A DNA stretch of 64,000 bases, from NCBI RefSeq assembly GCF_033406955.1, contig NZ_CP137734.1:3472001-3536000 (forward strand), written 5' to 3'. The notes below the pieces were generated by a model that was given only the letters and a program-made list of their open reading frames with translations, did no database searches and was not told where the DNA came from. Both the position numbers and the translations under genes were made by a program. Source of the DNA: Streptomyces violaceoruber (GTDB taxonomy: Bacteria > Actinomycetota > Actinomycetes > Streptomycetales > Streptomycetaceae). Positions 1 through 8,457 of the stretch are shown piece after piece (positions within the stretch are counted from its first letter, which is position 1; every line of letters begins with the position of its first letter).

Positions 1-53
1 GCTACCCGGACACAGGCATACCGCACAACGATAACGGGTATAGATGCGCGGCC

Positions 54-103
54 AAAAACCGAGCAGGTCAGACGCCGCGCGAGCGGGCGCCTGACCTGGT
101 CGG
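54..103 (-). terminator. Rho-independent terminator after nusG
   Basis: On the minus strand, GC-rich arms containing CAGGTCAG and CTGACCTG close a long hairpin, which is followed directly by a run of five U residues (the A-run at 54-58). It lies about 40 nt beyond the nusG stop and should end the secE-nusG transcript before the next gene, which in this genus is normally rplK, outside the window. The remaining bases 1-53 show nothing recognisable. Confidence 0.85.
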
Positions 104-143
104 AAGCAGTACGTCCAGAGGAGGACGAAGTACCGGTGGGGTA

Positions 144-1046
144 CTAGTTCTTCTGGATCTGGTCGAAGCTCAGCTCGACCGGGGTCTCGCGGCCGAAGAT
201 CTCGACGAGGCCCTTGACCTTCTTCGAGTCGGCGTTGATCTCGTTGATCGTGGCCTGGAGGGTGGCGAAGGGGCCGTCGGTGACGGTGACCGAGTCGCCG
301 ACCTCGAAGTCCAGGACCTGGACCTCGACCTTGCGCTGCGGCGCCGGCTTGCCCTCGGCCTCGGCGGCCTCGCGGGCGGCCTTCTCCTCGGCCTCCGGGG
401 CGAGCATCTTGACGATCTCGTCCAGCGTCAGCGGGTACGGGTCGTAGGCGTTGCCGACGAAGCCGGTGACGCCGGGGGTGTTGCGGACGACGCCCCAGGA
501 CTCGTTGGTGAGGTCCATGCGGACCAGCACGTAGCCGGGGAGCTTGTTCTGGCGGATCGTCTTGCGGTCGCCGTTCTTGATCTGGACGACCTCTTCCTGC
601 GGCACCTCGGCCTGGAAGATGTAGTCCTCGACGTTGAGCGAGACGGCGCGCTGCTCGAGGTTGGTCTTCACGCGGTTCTCGTAACCGGCGTAGGTGTGGA
701 TGACGTACCACTCGCCGGGGAGGACGCGCAGCTCCTGGCGGAGCTTCTCGATCGGGTCGAGCTCGGGCTCCTCGGCCTCGGGCTCCTCCTCGGACTCCTC
801 GGCTTCCGCCGCGTCTGCGTCGGCGTCGGCTTCGGCCTCGGTGGCCTCCGCGTCGGTCGCCTCGGCGGTCTCGTCCGCCTCCGCGTCCGTCGCGTCCTCG
901 TCCGTCTCCGCGACGACCGTGTCGTCGGCAGCCTCGGCCTCGGCGGAGGCCTCGGTGTCCTCGTTGTCGGCGCCCTCGACGGTGCCGAGCTCGTCCTCGA
1001 CGGACTCGACCGGCTCGATGGCGTCGTTCACGTTCGGGTCAGACAC
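144..1046 (-). CDS. nusG: Transcription termination/antitermination factor NusG
   Basis: NusG binds RNA polymerase, modulates pausing and Rho-dependent termination, and links transcription to translation. The NGN domain begins near residue 109 ([18 protein letters not shown]) and runs through the [10 protein letters not shown] segment. The C-terminal KOW domain covers about residues 248-300 ([15 protein letters not shown]). The first 100 or so residues are an extremely acidic Glu/Asp/Ala low-complexity extension, which makes the protein (300 aa) much longer than the E. coli protein of about 180 aa; such extensions are usual in Streptomyces. The start is GTG at 1046, with an AGGAAG ribosome site about 11 nt upstream. 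It is the second gene of the secE-nusG unit and is followed by a strong terminator. Confidence 0.98.
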   Translation of the reverse strand: MSDPNVNDAIEPVESVEDELGTVEGADNEDTEASAEAEAADDTVVAETDEDATDAEADETAEATDAEATEAEADADADAAEAEESEEEPEAEEPELDPIEKLRQELRVLPGEWYVIHTYAGYENRVKTNLEQRAVSLNVEDYIFQAEVPQEEVVQIKNGDRKTIRQNKLPGYVLVRMDLTNESWGVVRNTPGVTGFVGNAYDPYPLTLDEIVKMLAPEAEEKAAREAAEAEGKPAPQRKVEVQVLDFEVGDSVTVTDGPFATLQATINEINADSKKVKGLVEIFGRETPVELSFDQIQKN

Positions 1047-1084
1047 TGTGGCTGCTTCTTCCTGGATACATAGGGGTGGAACAC

Positions 1085-1119
1085 GCGAAAGGGGCGCCGG
1101 GTACCTCGGCGCCCTTCGC
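1085..1119 (-). terminator. Hairpin between secE and nusG (attenuator-like)
   Basis: The short secE-nusG spacer holds an imperfect hairpin whose GGCGCCG and CGGCGCC arms surround a GGTACCT loop, with A/T-rich shoulders (GAAAGG / CCTTCG). There is no clean U-tract. Partial termination, or stabilisation of the secE 3' end, is more likely than full termination, since nusG has no other obvious promoter in the 80-bp gap. Confidence 0.5.
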
Positions 1120-1126
1120 TCTCGAC

Positions 1127-1411
1127 TCAGCCGAAGACGTACTTGGCGGCGTGAGAGAAGCCATAGTCAATCAGAGTCACCAGGCCGATCATGATGACCA
1201 CGAAGATGATCACCACGGTGGTGTACGTCGTCAGCTGGTTGCGACTGGGCCAGACGACCTTGCGCAGCTCCGCAACGATCTGGCGGTAGAAGAGCGCGAG
1301 CCGCTTCAGCGGGCCCTTCTTGCCTCGCTTGCCGCCCTTGCGGGACTTCTTGGAGTCCGGCGCCTCGTCCTGGGCATCAGGCATGTCGATGGAGCCCACG
1401 GCGTCCGTCAC
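1127..1411 (-). CDS. secE: Preprotein translocase subunit SecE
   Basis: SecE is the essential small membrane subunit that clamps SecY in the Sec translocon. The 94-aa product has a charged Lys/Arg-rich N-terminus (residues about 18-35), then the conserved amphipathic stretch [20 protein letters not shown]. One transmembrane helix follows (about residues 65-85, [19 protein letters not shown]). This single-TM architecture is the normal short form. The GTG start at 1411 is preceded by GAGGA. It lies upstream of nusG and downstream of tRNA-Trp on the same strand, the classical actinobacterial order. Confidence 0.97.
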   Translation of the reverse strand: MTDAVGSIDMPDAQDEAPDSKKSRKGGKRGKKGPLKRLALFYRQIVAELRKVVWPSRNQLTTYTTVVIIFVVIMIGLVTLIDYGFSHAAKYVFG

Positions 1412-1519
1412 TCGTCCTCACCTGATTCCGGGTCGTGGCCGTGCCGCGCCCGGTTGGAGCCGCACGGCGGTGCATTGCTGTACGTACATGCGCACACATC
1501 CTGGCGATGGTGTGTGTAG

Positions 1520-1592
1520 CAGGGCCGGAGGGACTTGAACCCCCAACCGCTGGTTTTGGAGACCAGTGCTCTACCAATTGAGCTACGACCCT
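1520..1592 (-). tRNA. tRNA-Trp (CCA anticodon)
   Basis: The 73-nt cloverleaf can be folded by eye. The acceptor arms AGGGTCG and CGGCCCT pair with one G-U. The D arm contains GCTCAATTGGTAGAGC, the anticodon loop is CTCCAAA (anticodon CCA), and the T arm contains GGTTCAAGTCC. CCA is not encoded. It sits just upstream of secE, as in mycobacteria. Confidence 0.97.
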
Positions 1593-1831
1593 TTGTTCGT
1601 CCCCCAACGTACCGCATCCGCCCGGATGCTTGGTGTGCACCGGATGATCGCGGGCCGCTGAAGGCCAACGAGGTGAGAGTGTACGTGCTCACGGGCCGGG
1701 CGTCGAACAGAAAGCATGTCCGGACTGATGTTCAGGCCGGGGACCGGACTGGCGTTCAGGTCCTGGACCGGTCCGGTTCAGTCCGTGAAACCCCTGTGCC
1801 CGTGAGGTTTCCGGTCTGGAACGATGGGGTC

Positions 1832-3058
1832 ATGAGCGCTGCAATCCCTCCCACCGAGCGCCGGGTCTCCGCCCGAGTCGGCGCGATCTCCGAGTCCGCG
1901 ACCCTCGCCGTGGACGCCAAGGCCAAGGCCCTCAAGGCCGCCGGACGTCCCGTGATCGGCTTCGGCGCGGGTGAGCCCGACTTCCCGACGCCGGACTACA
2001 TCGTCGAGGCCGCCGTCGAGGCGTGCAAGAACCCGAAGTTCCACCGCTACACGCCGGCCGGCGGGCTGCCCGAGCTGAAGGCCGCCATCGCCGCGAAGAC
2101 GCTGCGCGACTCCGGCTACGAGGTCGACCCGTCGCAGATCCTCGTCACCAACGGCGGCAAGCAGGCCATCTACGAGGCGTTCGCCGCGATCCTCGACCCG
2201 GGCGACGAGGTCATCGTCCCGGCGCCGTACTGGACGACGTACCCGGAGTCGATCCGGCTGGCCGGCGGTGTGCCCGTCGAGGTCGTCGCCGACGAGACGA
2301 CCGGCTACCGGGTGACGGTGGAGCAGCTGGAGGCGGCGCGCACCGAGAAGACCAAGGTCGTCCTGTTCGTGTCGCCGTCGAACCCGACGGGGGCGGTGTA
2401 CGGCGAGGCCGAGACCGAGGCCATCGGCCGCTGGGCCGTCGAGCACGGGCTGTGGGTGCTGACCGACGAGATCTACGAGCACCTGGTGTACGGCGACGCC
2501 GTCTCCGTGTCCCTGCCGGCGCTGCTGCCCGAGCTGCGCGACAAGTGCATCGTGGTCAACGGCGTGGCGAAGACGTACGCGATGACCGGCTGGCGGGTCG
2601 GATGGGTCATCGGGCCGAAGGACGTCGTCAAGGCCGCGACCAACCTCCAGTCGCACGCCACGTCCAACGTGGCCAACGTGTCGCAGGCGGCGGCGCTGGC
2701 CGCGGTCTCCGGCAACCTGGACGCCGTGGCGAAGATGCGGGAGGCCTTCGACCGGCGCCGCCAGACGATCGTGCGGATGCTGAACGAGATCGACGGCGTG
2801 CTCTGCCCGGAGCCCGAGGGCGCGTTCTACGCCTACCCGTCGGTGAAGGCGCTGCTCGGCAAGGAGATCCGCGGCAAGCGTCCGCAGGACTCGGTCGAGC
2901 TGGCCGCGCTCATCCTGGAGGAGGCCGAGGTCGCGGTGGTGCCCGGTGAGGCGTTCGGCACGCCGGGGTACCTGCGGCTGTCGTACGCGCTCGGGGACGA
3001 GGACCTCGTCGAGGGCGTGAGCCGGATCCAGAAGCTGCTGGCGGAGGCGCGGGACTGA
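1832..3058 (+). CDS. aspC: Aspartate aminotransferase (class I, PLP-dependent)
   Basis: Transfers the amino group between aspartate and 2-oxoglutarate in the cytosol. The 408-aa protein is a fold-type I aminotransferase of the Igamma (bacterial AspC/PatA-like) kind. Visible motifs are [14 protein letters not shown] near residue 43, [10 protein letters not shown] (181-190), [11 protein letters not shown] (212-222) and the PLP Schiff-base lysine in [16 protein letters not shown] (K247). The reading frame stays open upstream to 1535, through the tRNA gene. The ATG at 1832 gives the family-typical N-terminus, so that start was chosen. A strong terminator follows. The 239-bp space upstream (1593-1831) has GGACCGG-type short repeats and presumably the promoter. 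The exact substrate is inferred from family resemblance. Confidence 0.93.
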   Translation: MSAAIPPTERRVSARVGAISESATLAVDAKAKALKAAGRPVIGFGAGEPDFPTPDYIVEAAVEACKNPKFHRYTPAGGLPELKAAIAAKTLRDSGYEVDPSQILVTNGGKQAIYEAFAAILDPGDEVIVPAPYWTTYPESIRLAGGVPVEVVADETTGYRVTVEQLEAARTEKTKVVLFVSPSNPTGAVYGEAETEAIGRWAVEHGLWVLTDEIYEHLVYGDAVSVSLPALLPELRDKCIVVNGVAKTYAMTGWRVGWVIGPKDVVKAATNLQSHATSNVANVSQAAALAAVSGNLDAVAKMREAFDRRRQTIVRMLNEIDGVLCPEPEGAFYAYPSVKALLGKEIRGKRPQDSVELAALILEEAEVAVVPGEAFGTPGYLRLSYALGDEDLVEGVSRIQKLLAEARD

Positions 3059-3077
3059 CCCGTCCCGTTGTCCCGCG

Positions 3078-3117
3078 GGGCCACCCCTCAGCGTTGAGGG
3101 GTGGCCCTGTTTGTTTG
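3078..3117 (+). terminator. Terminator after aspC
   Basis: A perfect 13-bp stem (GGGCCACCCCTCA / TGAGGGGTGGCCC) with a GCGT loop is followed by a T-rich tail TGTTTGTTTG. It lies 19 nt past the aspC stop and isolates aspC from the adenosine deaminase gene. Confidence 0.92.
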
Positions 3118-3183
3118 TGCGAGCAAGACCACGTACGGGGAAAGTGCTGTCCGGCCGGGCGTGTCGTACGGCAGGATCACGGA

Positions 3184-4215
3184 ATGGAGCGTGTACGTGA
3201 TGTCTCTGAACTGCCCAAGGCCCATCTCCACCTGCACTTCACCGGGTCGATGCGGCCCACCACCCTGCTGGAGCTGGCCGACAAGCACGGGGTGCGGCTG
3301 CCCGAGACGCTGACCGAGGCCCTGGGCCGCGGGGAGTCGCCGAAGCTGCGGGCGACGGACGAGCGGGGCTGGTTCCGCTTCCAACGGCTGTACGACGCGG
3401 CGCGGTCGTGCCTGCAGACGCCGGAGGACATCCAGCGGCTGGTGCGGGAGGCCGCGGAGGAGGACCTGCGGGACGGGTCGGGGTGGCTGGAGATCCAGGT
3501 CGATCCGACGTCGTACGCGCCTCGGCTGGGCGGGCTGATTCCGGCGCTGGAGATCATCCTGGACGCGGTGGAGACGACCGTGCGGGACACCGGGATCGGG
3601 ATGCGGGTGCTGGTCGCCGCGAACCGGATGAAGCATCCGCTGGACGCGCGGACGCTGGCGCGGCTGGCGGTGCGGTACGCGGAGCGGGGCGTGGTCGGGT
3701 TCGGGCTGTCGAACGACGAACGGCGCGGGATGGCGCGGGACTTCGACCGGGCGTTCGCGATCGCGCGGGACGGGGGGCTGCTGAGCGCGCCGCACGGGGG
3801 TGAGCTGACCGGTCCGGCGTCGGTGCGGGACTGCCTGGACGACCTGGAGGCGGACCGGATCGGGCACGGCGTGCGGGCGGCGGAGGATCCCCGGCTGCTG
3901 AAGCGGCTCGCGGACCGGCAGGTGACGTGCGAGGTGTGCCCGGCGTCGAACGTCGCGCTGGGCGTGTACGAGAAGCCGGAGGACGTGCCGCTGCGGAGGC
4001 TGTTCGAGGCGGGGGTGCCGATGGCGCTGGGCGCGGACGATCCGCTGCTGTTCGGGTCGAGGCTGGCCGCCCAGTACGAGATCGCGCGCGAGCACCACGG
4101 GTTCACGGACGCGGAGCTGGCGGAGCTGGCGCGTCAGTCGGTGCGGGGGTCGGCGGCGCCGGAGGAGGTGAAGGGGAAGCTGTTGGCGGGGGTGGACGAC
4201 TGGCTTGTGGCGTAG
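3184..4215 (+). CDS. add: Adenosine deaminase
   Basis: Hydrolyses adenosine or deoxyadenosine to inosine and ammonia in purine salvage. The 343-aa product has the metal-site HLHLH near residue 14, the PHGGELTGPAS segment, the RIGHGVRA motif, and GADDPLLFG, corresponding to the STDDP motif that ligates zinc. Length is normal. The frame is open back to 3094, but the ATG at 3184 (MERVRDVSELPKAHLHLH) places the catalytic histidines at the usual distance from the N-terminus. Upstream lies the aspC terminator, so it has its own promoter in about 65 bp. It converges with murB. Streptomyces carry several add paralogues and this is one of them. Confidence 0.93.
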   Translation: MERVRDVSELPKAHLHLHFTGSMRPTTLLELADKHGVRLPETLTEALGRGESPKLRATDERGWFRFQRLYDAARSCLQTPEDIQRLVREAAEEDLRDGSGWLEIQVDPTSYAPRLGGLIPALEIILDAVETTVRDTGIGMRVLVAANRMKHPLDARTLARLAVRYAERGVVGFGLSNDERRGMARDFDRAFAIARDGGLLSAPHGGELTGPASVRDCLDDLEADRIGHGVRAAEDPRLLKRLADRQVTCEVCPASNVALGVYEKPEDVPLRRLFEAGVPMALGADDPLLFGSRLAAQYEIAREHHGFTDAELAELARQSVRGSAAPEEVKGKLLAGVDDWLVA

Positions 4216-4644
4216 GTGCGCGGGGTGCCTGCGGGTGCCTGCGGCGGCCTGTGCGGGTTCGGTGGGGGTGCACGTTGCGCGGCTTGTCCGGTGGGTGGGT
4301 CGGGGGCGCGTCGGGGGGTGTCCGTCCTCGGAACGGCGCGGAATCGGTCACTTGAAAAGGCTCGGGGCGTTGACGCGCCAACCGCTGCGGGCGGACACCC
4401 CCCGACACGCCCCCTCCTCGCCGTACGCGGCTCCCCCCCGCCCACACTCCGCATCCCCCGCCCCCGCCGTACGCGGCTGACCGTCCAATCCCGCTCAGCT
4501 GCGGGCAGTCGTGCCGCTGGGGCGGCACGGGTGGGCGCAGCGGCACCCCGCAACGCCGGGCCGCGTCACCCTCGCGCCCGCACCCACCCCGGGGGCCCCG
4601 GTAACGCCGGGCGCGCGACCTAACGGCGGCACGTGGCCGCGGGG
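4216..4644. other. Gene-free spacer between convergent add and murB with a long inverted repeat
   Basis: No credible gene is seen; short open frames here are Arg/Ala/Pro/Gly-rich noise. The notable structure is a long inverted repeat. The arm at 4303-4324 (GGGGCGCGTCGGGG...) is matched by 4392-4413 with one mismatch over 22 bp, separated by a 67-bp spacer that is less GC-rich. It could terminate both convergent genes at RNA level. A second short direct repeat (CCGTACGCGGCT) occurs twice near 4420-4480. Confidence 0.6.
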
Positions 4645-5700
4645 CTACAGGGCGACGCCCACCGTCACCGGTTCGTTGACCAGCGTGACGCCGAAGGCCT
4701 CGTGGACCCCGGCGACGACCTCGCGGGCCAGCGCGAGCAGGTCCTCGGTCGTCGCCTCGCCGCGGTTGGTGAGCGCGAGGGTGTGCTTGGTGGAGATGCG
4801 CGCGGGGCCCGTGCCGTACCCCTTGGTGAAGCCCGCCTTGTCGATCAGCCAGGCCGCGGAGGTCTTGACCCGGCCCTCCCCGGCCGGGAAGGCGGGTGGC
4901 TCCACGGCGGCACCGAGGCGTCCGGCGACGCGGGAGCGGAACGCGGCGAACTCCTCGTCCGTGAGGATCGGGTTGGTGAAGAACGACCCGGCCGACCACG
5001 TGTCGTGGTCCTCCGGGTCCAGCACCATGCCCTTCCCGGCACGCAGCCTCAGCACCGTCTCCCGGGCGGCCGTCAGCGGCACCCGGTCGCCCGCCTCGAC
5101 ACCGAGGGCGCGGGCCGTCTCGGCGTACCGGAGGGGCGCGGAGAGCCCGTCGGCGTTCTCCAGCTCGAAGCGGACCCGCAGGACCACGTACCGCTCGGGC
5201 TCGGCCTTGAAGCGGCTGTGGCGGTAGGAGAAGGCGCAGTCCGCGTTGGAGAGGGCGACCGTCTCGCCGCTCCGGCGGTCGTACGCCGTGACCTCGGTGA
5301 TCGTGGCGGACACCTCCTGGCCGTACGCGCCGACGTTCTGGATCGGGGTCGCGCCCGCCGAGCCGGGGATGCCGGCCAGGCACTCGACGCCCGCCAGGCC
5401 CGCCTCGACGGTGCGGGCGACCGCGTCGGTCCAGATCTCGCCGGCCGCCAGCTCCAGCGTCGTGCCGTCGAGGCGGAAGCCGCGCGTGGCGATGTGCAGG
5501 GCGGTGCCGTCGAAGCCCTTGTCGCCGATGACGAGGTTGGATCCGCCGCCGATGAGCAGCAGCGGGGTCCCGGTGTCGTCGGCCTCGCGGACGGCGGCGA
5601 TCACCTCGGCGTCGGTGGTGGCCGTGAGCAGCCGGGTCGCGGGCCCGCCCAGGCGGAAGGTGGTCAGCGGGGCGAGGGGGGCGTCGTGGAGTTCCTGCAC
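4645..5700 (-). CDS. murB: UDP-N-acetylenolpyruvoylglucosamine reductase MurB
   Basis: Reduces UDP-GlcNAc-enolpyruvate to UDP-MurNAc with NADPH and FAD, the second step of peptidoglycan precursor synthesis. The 351-aa product has the FAD-binding motif LLLIGGGSNLVIGDKG, the GIPGSAGATPIQNVGAYGQE segment, SYRHSRFK, and the AGSFFTNPIL motif carrying the catalytic serine. A C-terminal Glu lies in the FGVTLVNEP region. The open frame extends to 6084 through the neighbouring gene. The GTG at 5700 (translated VQELHDAPLAPLTT) matches known MurB N-termini and is used here. It converges with add, and a small gene lies 92 bp upstream. Confidence 0.95.
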   Translation of the reverse strand: MQELHDAPLAPLTTFRLGGPATRLLTATTDAEVIAAVREADDTGTPLLLIGGGSNLVIGDKGFDGTALHIATRGFRLDGTTLELAAGEIWTDAVARTVEAGLAGVECLAGIPGSAGATPIQNVGAYGQEVSATITEVTAYDRRSGETVALSNADCAFSYRHSRFKAEPERYVVLRVRFELENADGLSAPLRYAETARALGVEAGDRVPLTAARETVLRLRAGKGMVLDPEDHDTWSAGSFFTNPILTDEEFAAFRSRVAGRLGAAVEPPAFPAGEGRVKTSAAWLIDKAGFTKGYGTGPARISTKHTLALTNRGEATTEDLLALAREVVAGVHEAFGVTLVNEPVTVGVAL

Positions 5701-5792
5701 GGGCTCAAGAGTACGAGACGGCACCGACAGTCCGGGGTGGCGGGAAACGCGGGAACGCCCCGACCGGTCGGCCGGGACGTCGCGGCGTGTCC

Positions 5793-6173
5793 TCACGTCA
5801 GGCGCCTGCGCACCTCCGCCCAGCTGACCGGGAGCTCGTCGCTCGACGCCGGCCAGGAGGCGTACTTCGAGTCCCGCATCTGCGCCGACAGCCCGCGGGA
5901 GGCCGGTGCGTGGGTGCCGGAGCGGGCGAAGGTCTTGAGGGCCTCGGGCGACTCCCAGGCGGAGAGCGTCCAGAAGGTCCGTTTGAAGGGTTCGGCCTTC
6001 AGTGAGGCCCCGTACACTCCGGGCGCGCTGCCGACCTGCCGCCACACGCCGGGCGTGCGCACGAGGAACTTCAGCGCTCCCCACAGGGTGCGGGTCTCGA
6101 AGCGGGAGGCGAAGACGTGGACCTCGGTGGCGCGGGGAGGGTCGTTCGGCACGGTCCAGGGAAGGGTGGGCAT
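5793..6173 (-). CDS. DUF3291-like small protein
   Basis: A 126-aa soluble protein resembling the DUF3291 / dimeric alpha-beta barrel (monooxygenase-like) group. It has an N-terminal strand (EVHVFASRFETRT), then KFLVRTPGVWRQVGSAPGVYG, and the strand KRTFWTLSAWESPEALKTFAR. Biochemical role is unknown; related small barrels act as heme or antibiotic monooxygenases or are merely structural. The start ATG at 6173 has AGGAG 7 nt upstream. It follows the MFS gene by 37 bp on the same strand and may be co-transcribed with the efflux cassette. Confidence 0.75.
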   Translation of the reverse strand: MPTLPWTVPNDPPRATEVHVFASRFETRTLWGALKFLVRTPGVWRQVGSAPGVYGASLKAEPFKRTFWTLSAWESPEALKTFARSGTHAPASRGLSAQMRDSKYASWPASSDELPVSWAEVRRRLT

Positions 6174-6210
6174 GTCGTACTCCTCGCTCGATGCATGCTG
6201 TGCCGGGCGG

Positions 6211-7683
6211 TCAGTGGTGGGGCGTCGGTGCCGTCGTGGCGAGGGCCGGTTCGGTCTTCGGTTCGGTCTTCGGCGCGGCCGTGGGGCCGTCGGTGCGGCG
6301 GCGCGCCGGGATCGCCAGGGCCGCTATTCCGCCCAGGGCCACCAGCGCGGCACCCACGGCGATCGCCGGCCGTAGTCCGTCCACGAAGGTCTGCGCGGAC
6401 TCGTAGCCGCCCTGCGCCGCGAAGATGGAGGACATGACGGCGATGCCGAGCGCGCCGCCCACCTCGCGCAGCGCGTTGTTGGCGCCGGAGGCGATGCCCT
6501 GCTCCTTCGCGGCGACGCTGGACATCACCAGGGCGGAGGCGGGGGCGAAGTAGAGGGCCATGCCGATTCCGCTGAGGATCAGACCGGGCAGCTGGACCGC
6601 GTAGGAGGCGTCGGCCATGATCACGGAGGCCAGGTAGCCGAGGCCGGCCGCCTGGAGGAAGAGTCCGGTCGCGACGACCGGGCGGCCTCCGATCCGGTCC
6701 GAGAGGAGGCCGGCGATCGGCGCTACCAGCATCGGCATGCCGGTCCAGGGCAGCATGCGCAGGCCCGCCTCGGTGGGCGAGTAGCCGAGCACGCCCTGCA
6801 TGTACTGGCTCAGGAGGAAGATCGAGCCGAACATCCCCAGGAACATCAGCAGGCTCGCCGCGTTGACCCCGGCGAAGGCACGGGAGCGGAAGAGCCGCAT
6901 GGGGAGCATGGGGTTCCGGGCACGGGTGCTGTAGAGGACGAAGCCGACGAGCAGCGCGGCCCCGGCGAACAGGGCGGTCAGCACCACGGAGCCGGTCCAG
7001 CCGTCGACGGGTCCGCGGACCAGGCCGTAGACGATGCCGAAGAGTCCGCCGCTGGCGAGCAGCGTGCCGGGTATGTCGAGCGGGGCGCCGGTGCCGTGCG
7101 ACTCGGCGAGGCGGAGGCGGGCGAGGGGCAGCAGGGCCAGGCCCAGCGGAACGTTCAGCCAGAAGATCCACTGCCAGGAGATGTGCTCGGTGAGGCTGCC
7201 GCCGACCAGCGGGCCGGACGCCACGGCGAGCCCGTTGACGGCCCCCCAGATGCCGTACGCCATCCCGCGGCGTTCGGCGGGTACCGCGGCCGTGAGCAGG
7301 GTCAGCGTGAGCGGCATCATGATCGCCGCGCCGACGCCCTGCACCGCGCGGGCGGCGATGAGCGAGTCGATGCCGGGTGCCATGGCCGCGGCGGCGGACG
7401 CCCCGGTGAAGACGGTGAGGCCGACCAGGAAGAGCCTGCGGCGGCCGAAGCGGTCGCCGAGGGCCGCTCCGAACATCAGGAGGACGGCGAAGGTGAGCGT
7501 GTAGGCGCTCACGGTCCATTCCAGGTCGTGCAGCGCGCCGCCCAGGTCCTCGCGGATGGAGGGCAGGGCGGTGGTGACGACGAGGTTGTCCAGGGCCGCC
7601 ATGAAGCCGGCGACGCTGGTGATGACGAGGGCCCAGGCGGCTCCCCCACCGCGGGTGTTCCGACGTGCTCCTTGCTGTGACAT
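6211..7683 (-). CDS. MFS drug:H+ antiporter, DHA2 (EmrB/QacA) family
   Basis: A 490-aa membrane protein of the 14-helix EmrB/QacA type that exports drugs or other toxic molecules in exchange for protons. Motif A appears as LGDRFGRRRLF near residue 80, and motif C-like glycine-rich helices follow. The N-terminus is short and polar, the first helix starts near residue 16, and the C-terminus is a charged Thr/Pro tail. The start ATG at 7683 has a GGGGGAG ribosome site. An operator-like inverted repeat at 7725-7742 matches one in front of the TetR gene just upstream, so TetR repression is very likely. The substrate is unknown. Confidence 0.92.
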   Translation of the reverse strand: MSQQGARRNTRGGGAAWALVITSVAGFMAALDNLVVTTALPSIREDLGGALHDLEWTVSAYTLTFAVLLMFGAALGDRFGRRRLFLVGLTVFTGASAAAAMAPGIDSLIAARAVQGVGAAIMMPLTLTLLTAAVPAERRGMAYGIWGAVNGLAVASGPLVGGSLTEHISWQWIFWLNVPLGLALLPLARLRLAESHGTGAPLDIPGTLLASGGLFGIVYGLVRGPVDGWTGSVVLTALFAGAALLVGFVLYSTRARNPMLPMRLFRSRAFAGVNAASLLMFLGMFGSIFLLSQYMQGVLGYSPTEAGLRMLPWTGMPMLVAPIAGLLSDRIGGRPVVATGLFLQAAGLGYLASVIMADASYAVQLPGLILSGIGMALYFAPASALVMSSVAAKEQGIASGANNALREVGGALGIAVMSSIFAAQGGYESAQTFVDGLRPAIAVGAALVALGGIAALAIPARRRTDGPTAAPKTEPKTEPALATTAPTPHH

Positions 7684-7724
7684 CTCTCCCCCAGAGGGTG
7701 TGCATGCACTTGCCGTGGATTTGA

Positions 7725-7742
7725 TTAGTAATTGATGACTAA
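7725..7742. promoter_or_regulatory. Putative TetR operator upstream of the MFS gene
   Basis: TTAGT, an 8-bp spacer, and ACTAA form an inverted repeat in the 115-bp TetR-MFS gap. The same core with the same spacing recurs at 8399-8422, in front of the regulator gene. Confidence 0.7.
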
Positions 7743-7798
7743 CTTTTGTGGGCGCGCGGAAGCGGTCGTCGTTCCGTATGCGGGTGCCGCGCTCGTTC

Positions 7799-8392
7799 CT
7801 AGGCGTCCGCGTCCTGCGCGTCCGCGTCCTTCCGGCTCGGCTTGGCCTGTCCCGACTCGTAGATGCCGCCGTAGACGCGGTGGCCCGGCGGGAACCCCAT
7901 GCCGACCAGGGTGTTGATCAGCATGCCGTAGGCCAGGAAGGTCGTCGTCTCGCCGATGTCCGCCCCCAGCGGCAGGTGCACGGTGTCCCAGATCTCGAGC
8001 CAGCCCTTGCGGACCATCTCGCCGAACTCGTGGTCCCCGGCCGCCTCGGCGGCGGCGACGGTGACGTACACCTGCAACTGCATCTGGAGCTTCTCGGGCT
8101 GGTCCGCGATCAGCTGCGAGTAGGCCTCGGCCATGGCGTGCAGGGCCTCTTCGCCGTGCAGGCCCTCGGACGCCTTCTCGAAGACCTCGCGGGTGTCCCG
8201 CAGACAGCGCTCCGCCACCGCGAGGAAGATCGCCTTCTTCCCCGGGAAGAGACGGAAGAGGTACGGCTGGGAGACCCCCACGCGCTTGGCGATGGTCTCC
8301 GTGGACGTGCCGTGATAGCCACCCCGGGCGAACTCGCTCGTCGCCGCACGGATGACGCTCTCGCGCCGCTCCTCTGCACTCATCCTGACCAT
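7799..8392 (-). CDS. TetR-family repressor of the adjacent MFS pump
   Basis: A 197-aa regulator with an N-terminal TetR helix-turn-helix (residues about 8-54; TSTETIAKRVGVSQPYLFRL gives the recognition helix) and an all-helical ligand domain with a conserved C-terminal group around YGMLINTLVGMGFP. Two starts are possible: ATG at 8392 or ATG at 8383 (MSAEERRESV). Neither has a strong ribosome site. A perfect 8-bp inverted repeat lies 7 nt upstream of the first start, so binding would also block its own promoter or leader. It is transcribed toward the MFS gene. The effector is unknown. Confidence 0.93.
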   Translation of the reverse strand: MVRMSAEERRESVIRAATSEFARGGYHGTSTETIAKRVGVSQPYLFRLFPGKKAIFLAVAERCLRDTREVFEKASEGLHGEEALHAMAEAYSQLIADQPEKLQMQLQVYVTVAAAEAAGDHEFGEMVRKGWLEIWDTVHLPLGADIGETTTFLAYGMLINTLVGMGFPPGHRVYGGIYESGQAKPSRKDADAQDADA

Positions 8393-8398
8393 GGAAGT

Positions 8399-8422
8399 AA
8401 GTTAGTACTCAATCACTAACTT
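8399..8422. promoter_or_regulatory. Putative TetR autoregulatory operator
   Basis: A perfect inverted repeat AAGTTAGT - 8 bp - ACTAACTT sits immediately upstream of the TetR start. It shares the TTAGT-N8-ACTAA core with the site before the MFS gene (7725-7742). Confidence 0.78.
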
Positions 8423-8457
8423 CGTCAAGGACGATGTGCGCGGAGGGCGGTGCCGCG

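Noticed and set aside
2023..2949. Long frames overlapping the aminotransferase on both strands
   Set aside because: Arg/Gly-rich composition and no motifs; the aminotransferase frame has all catalytic motifs.
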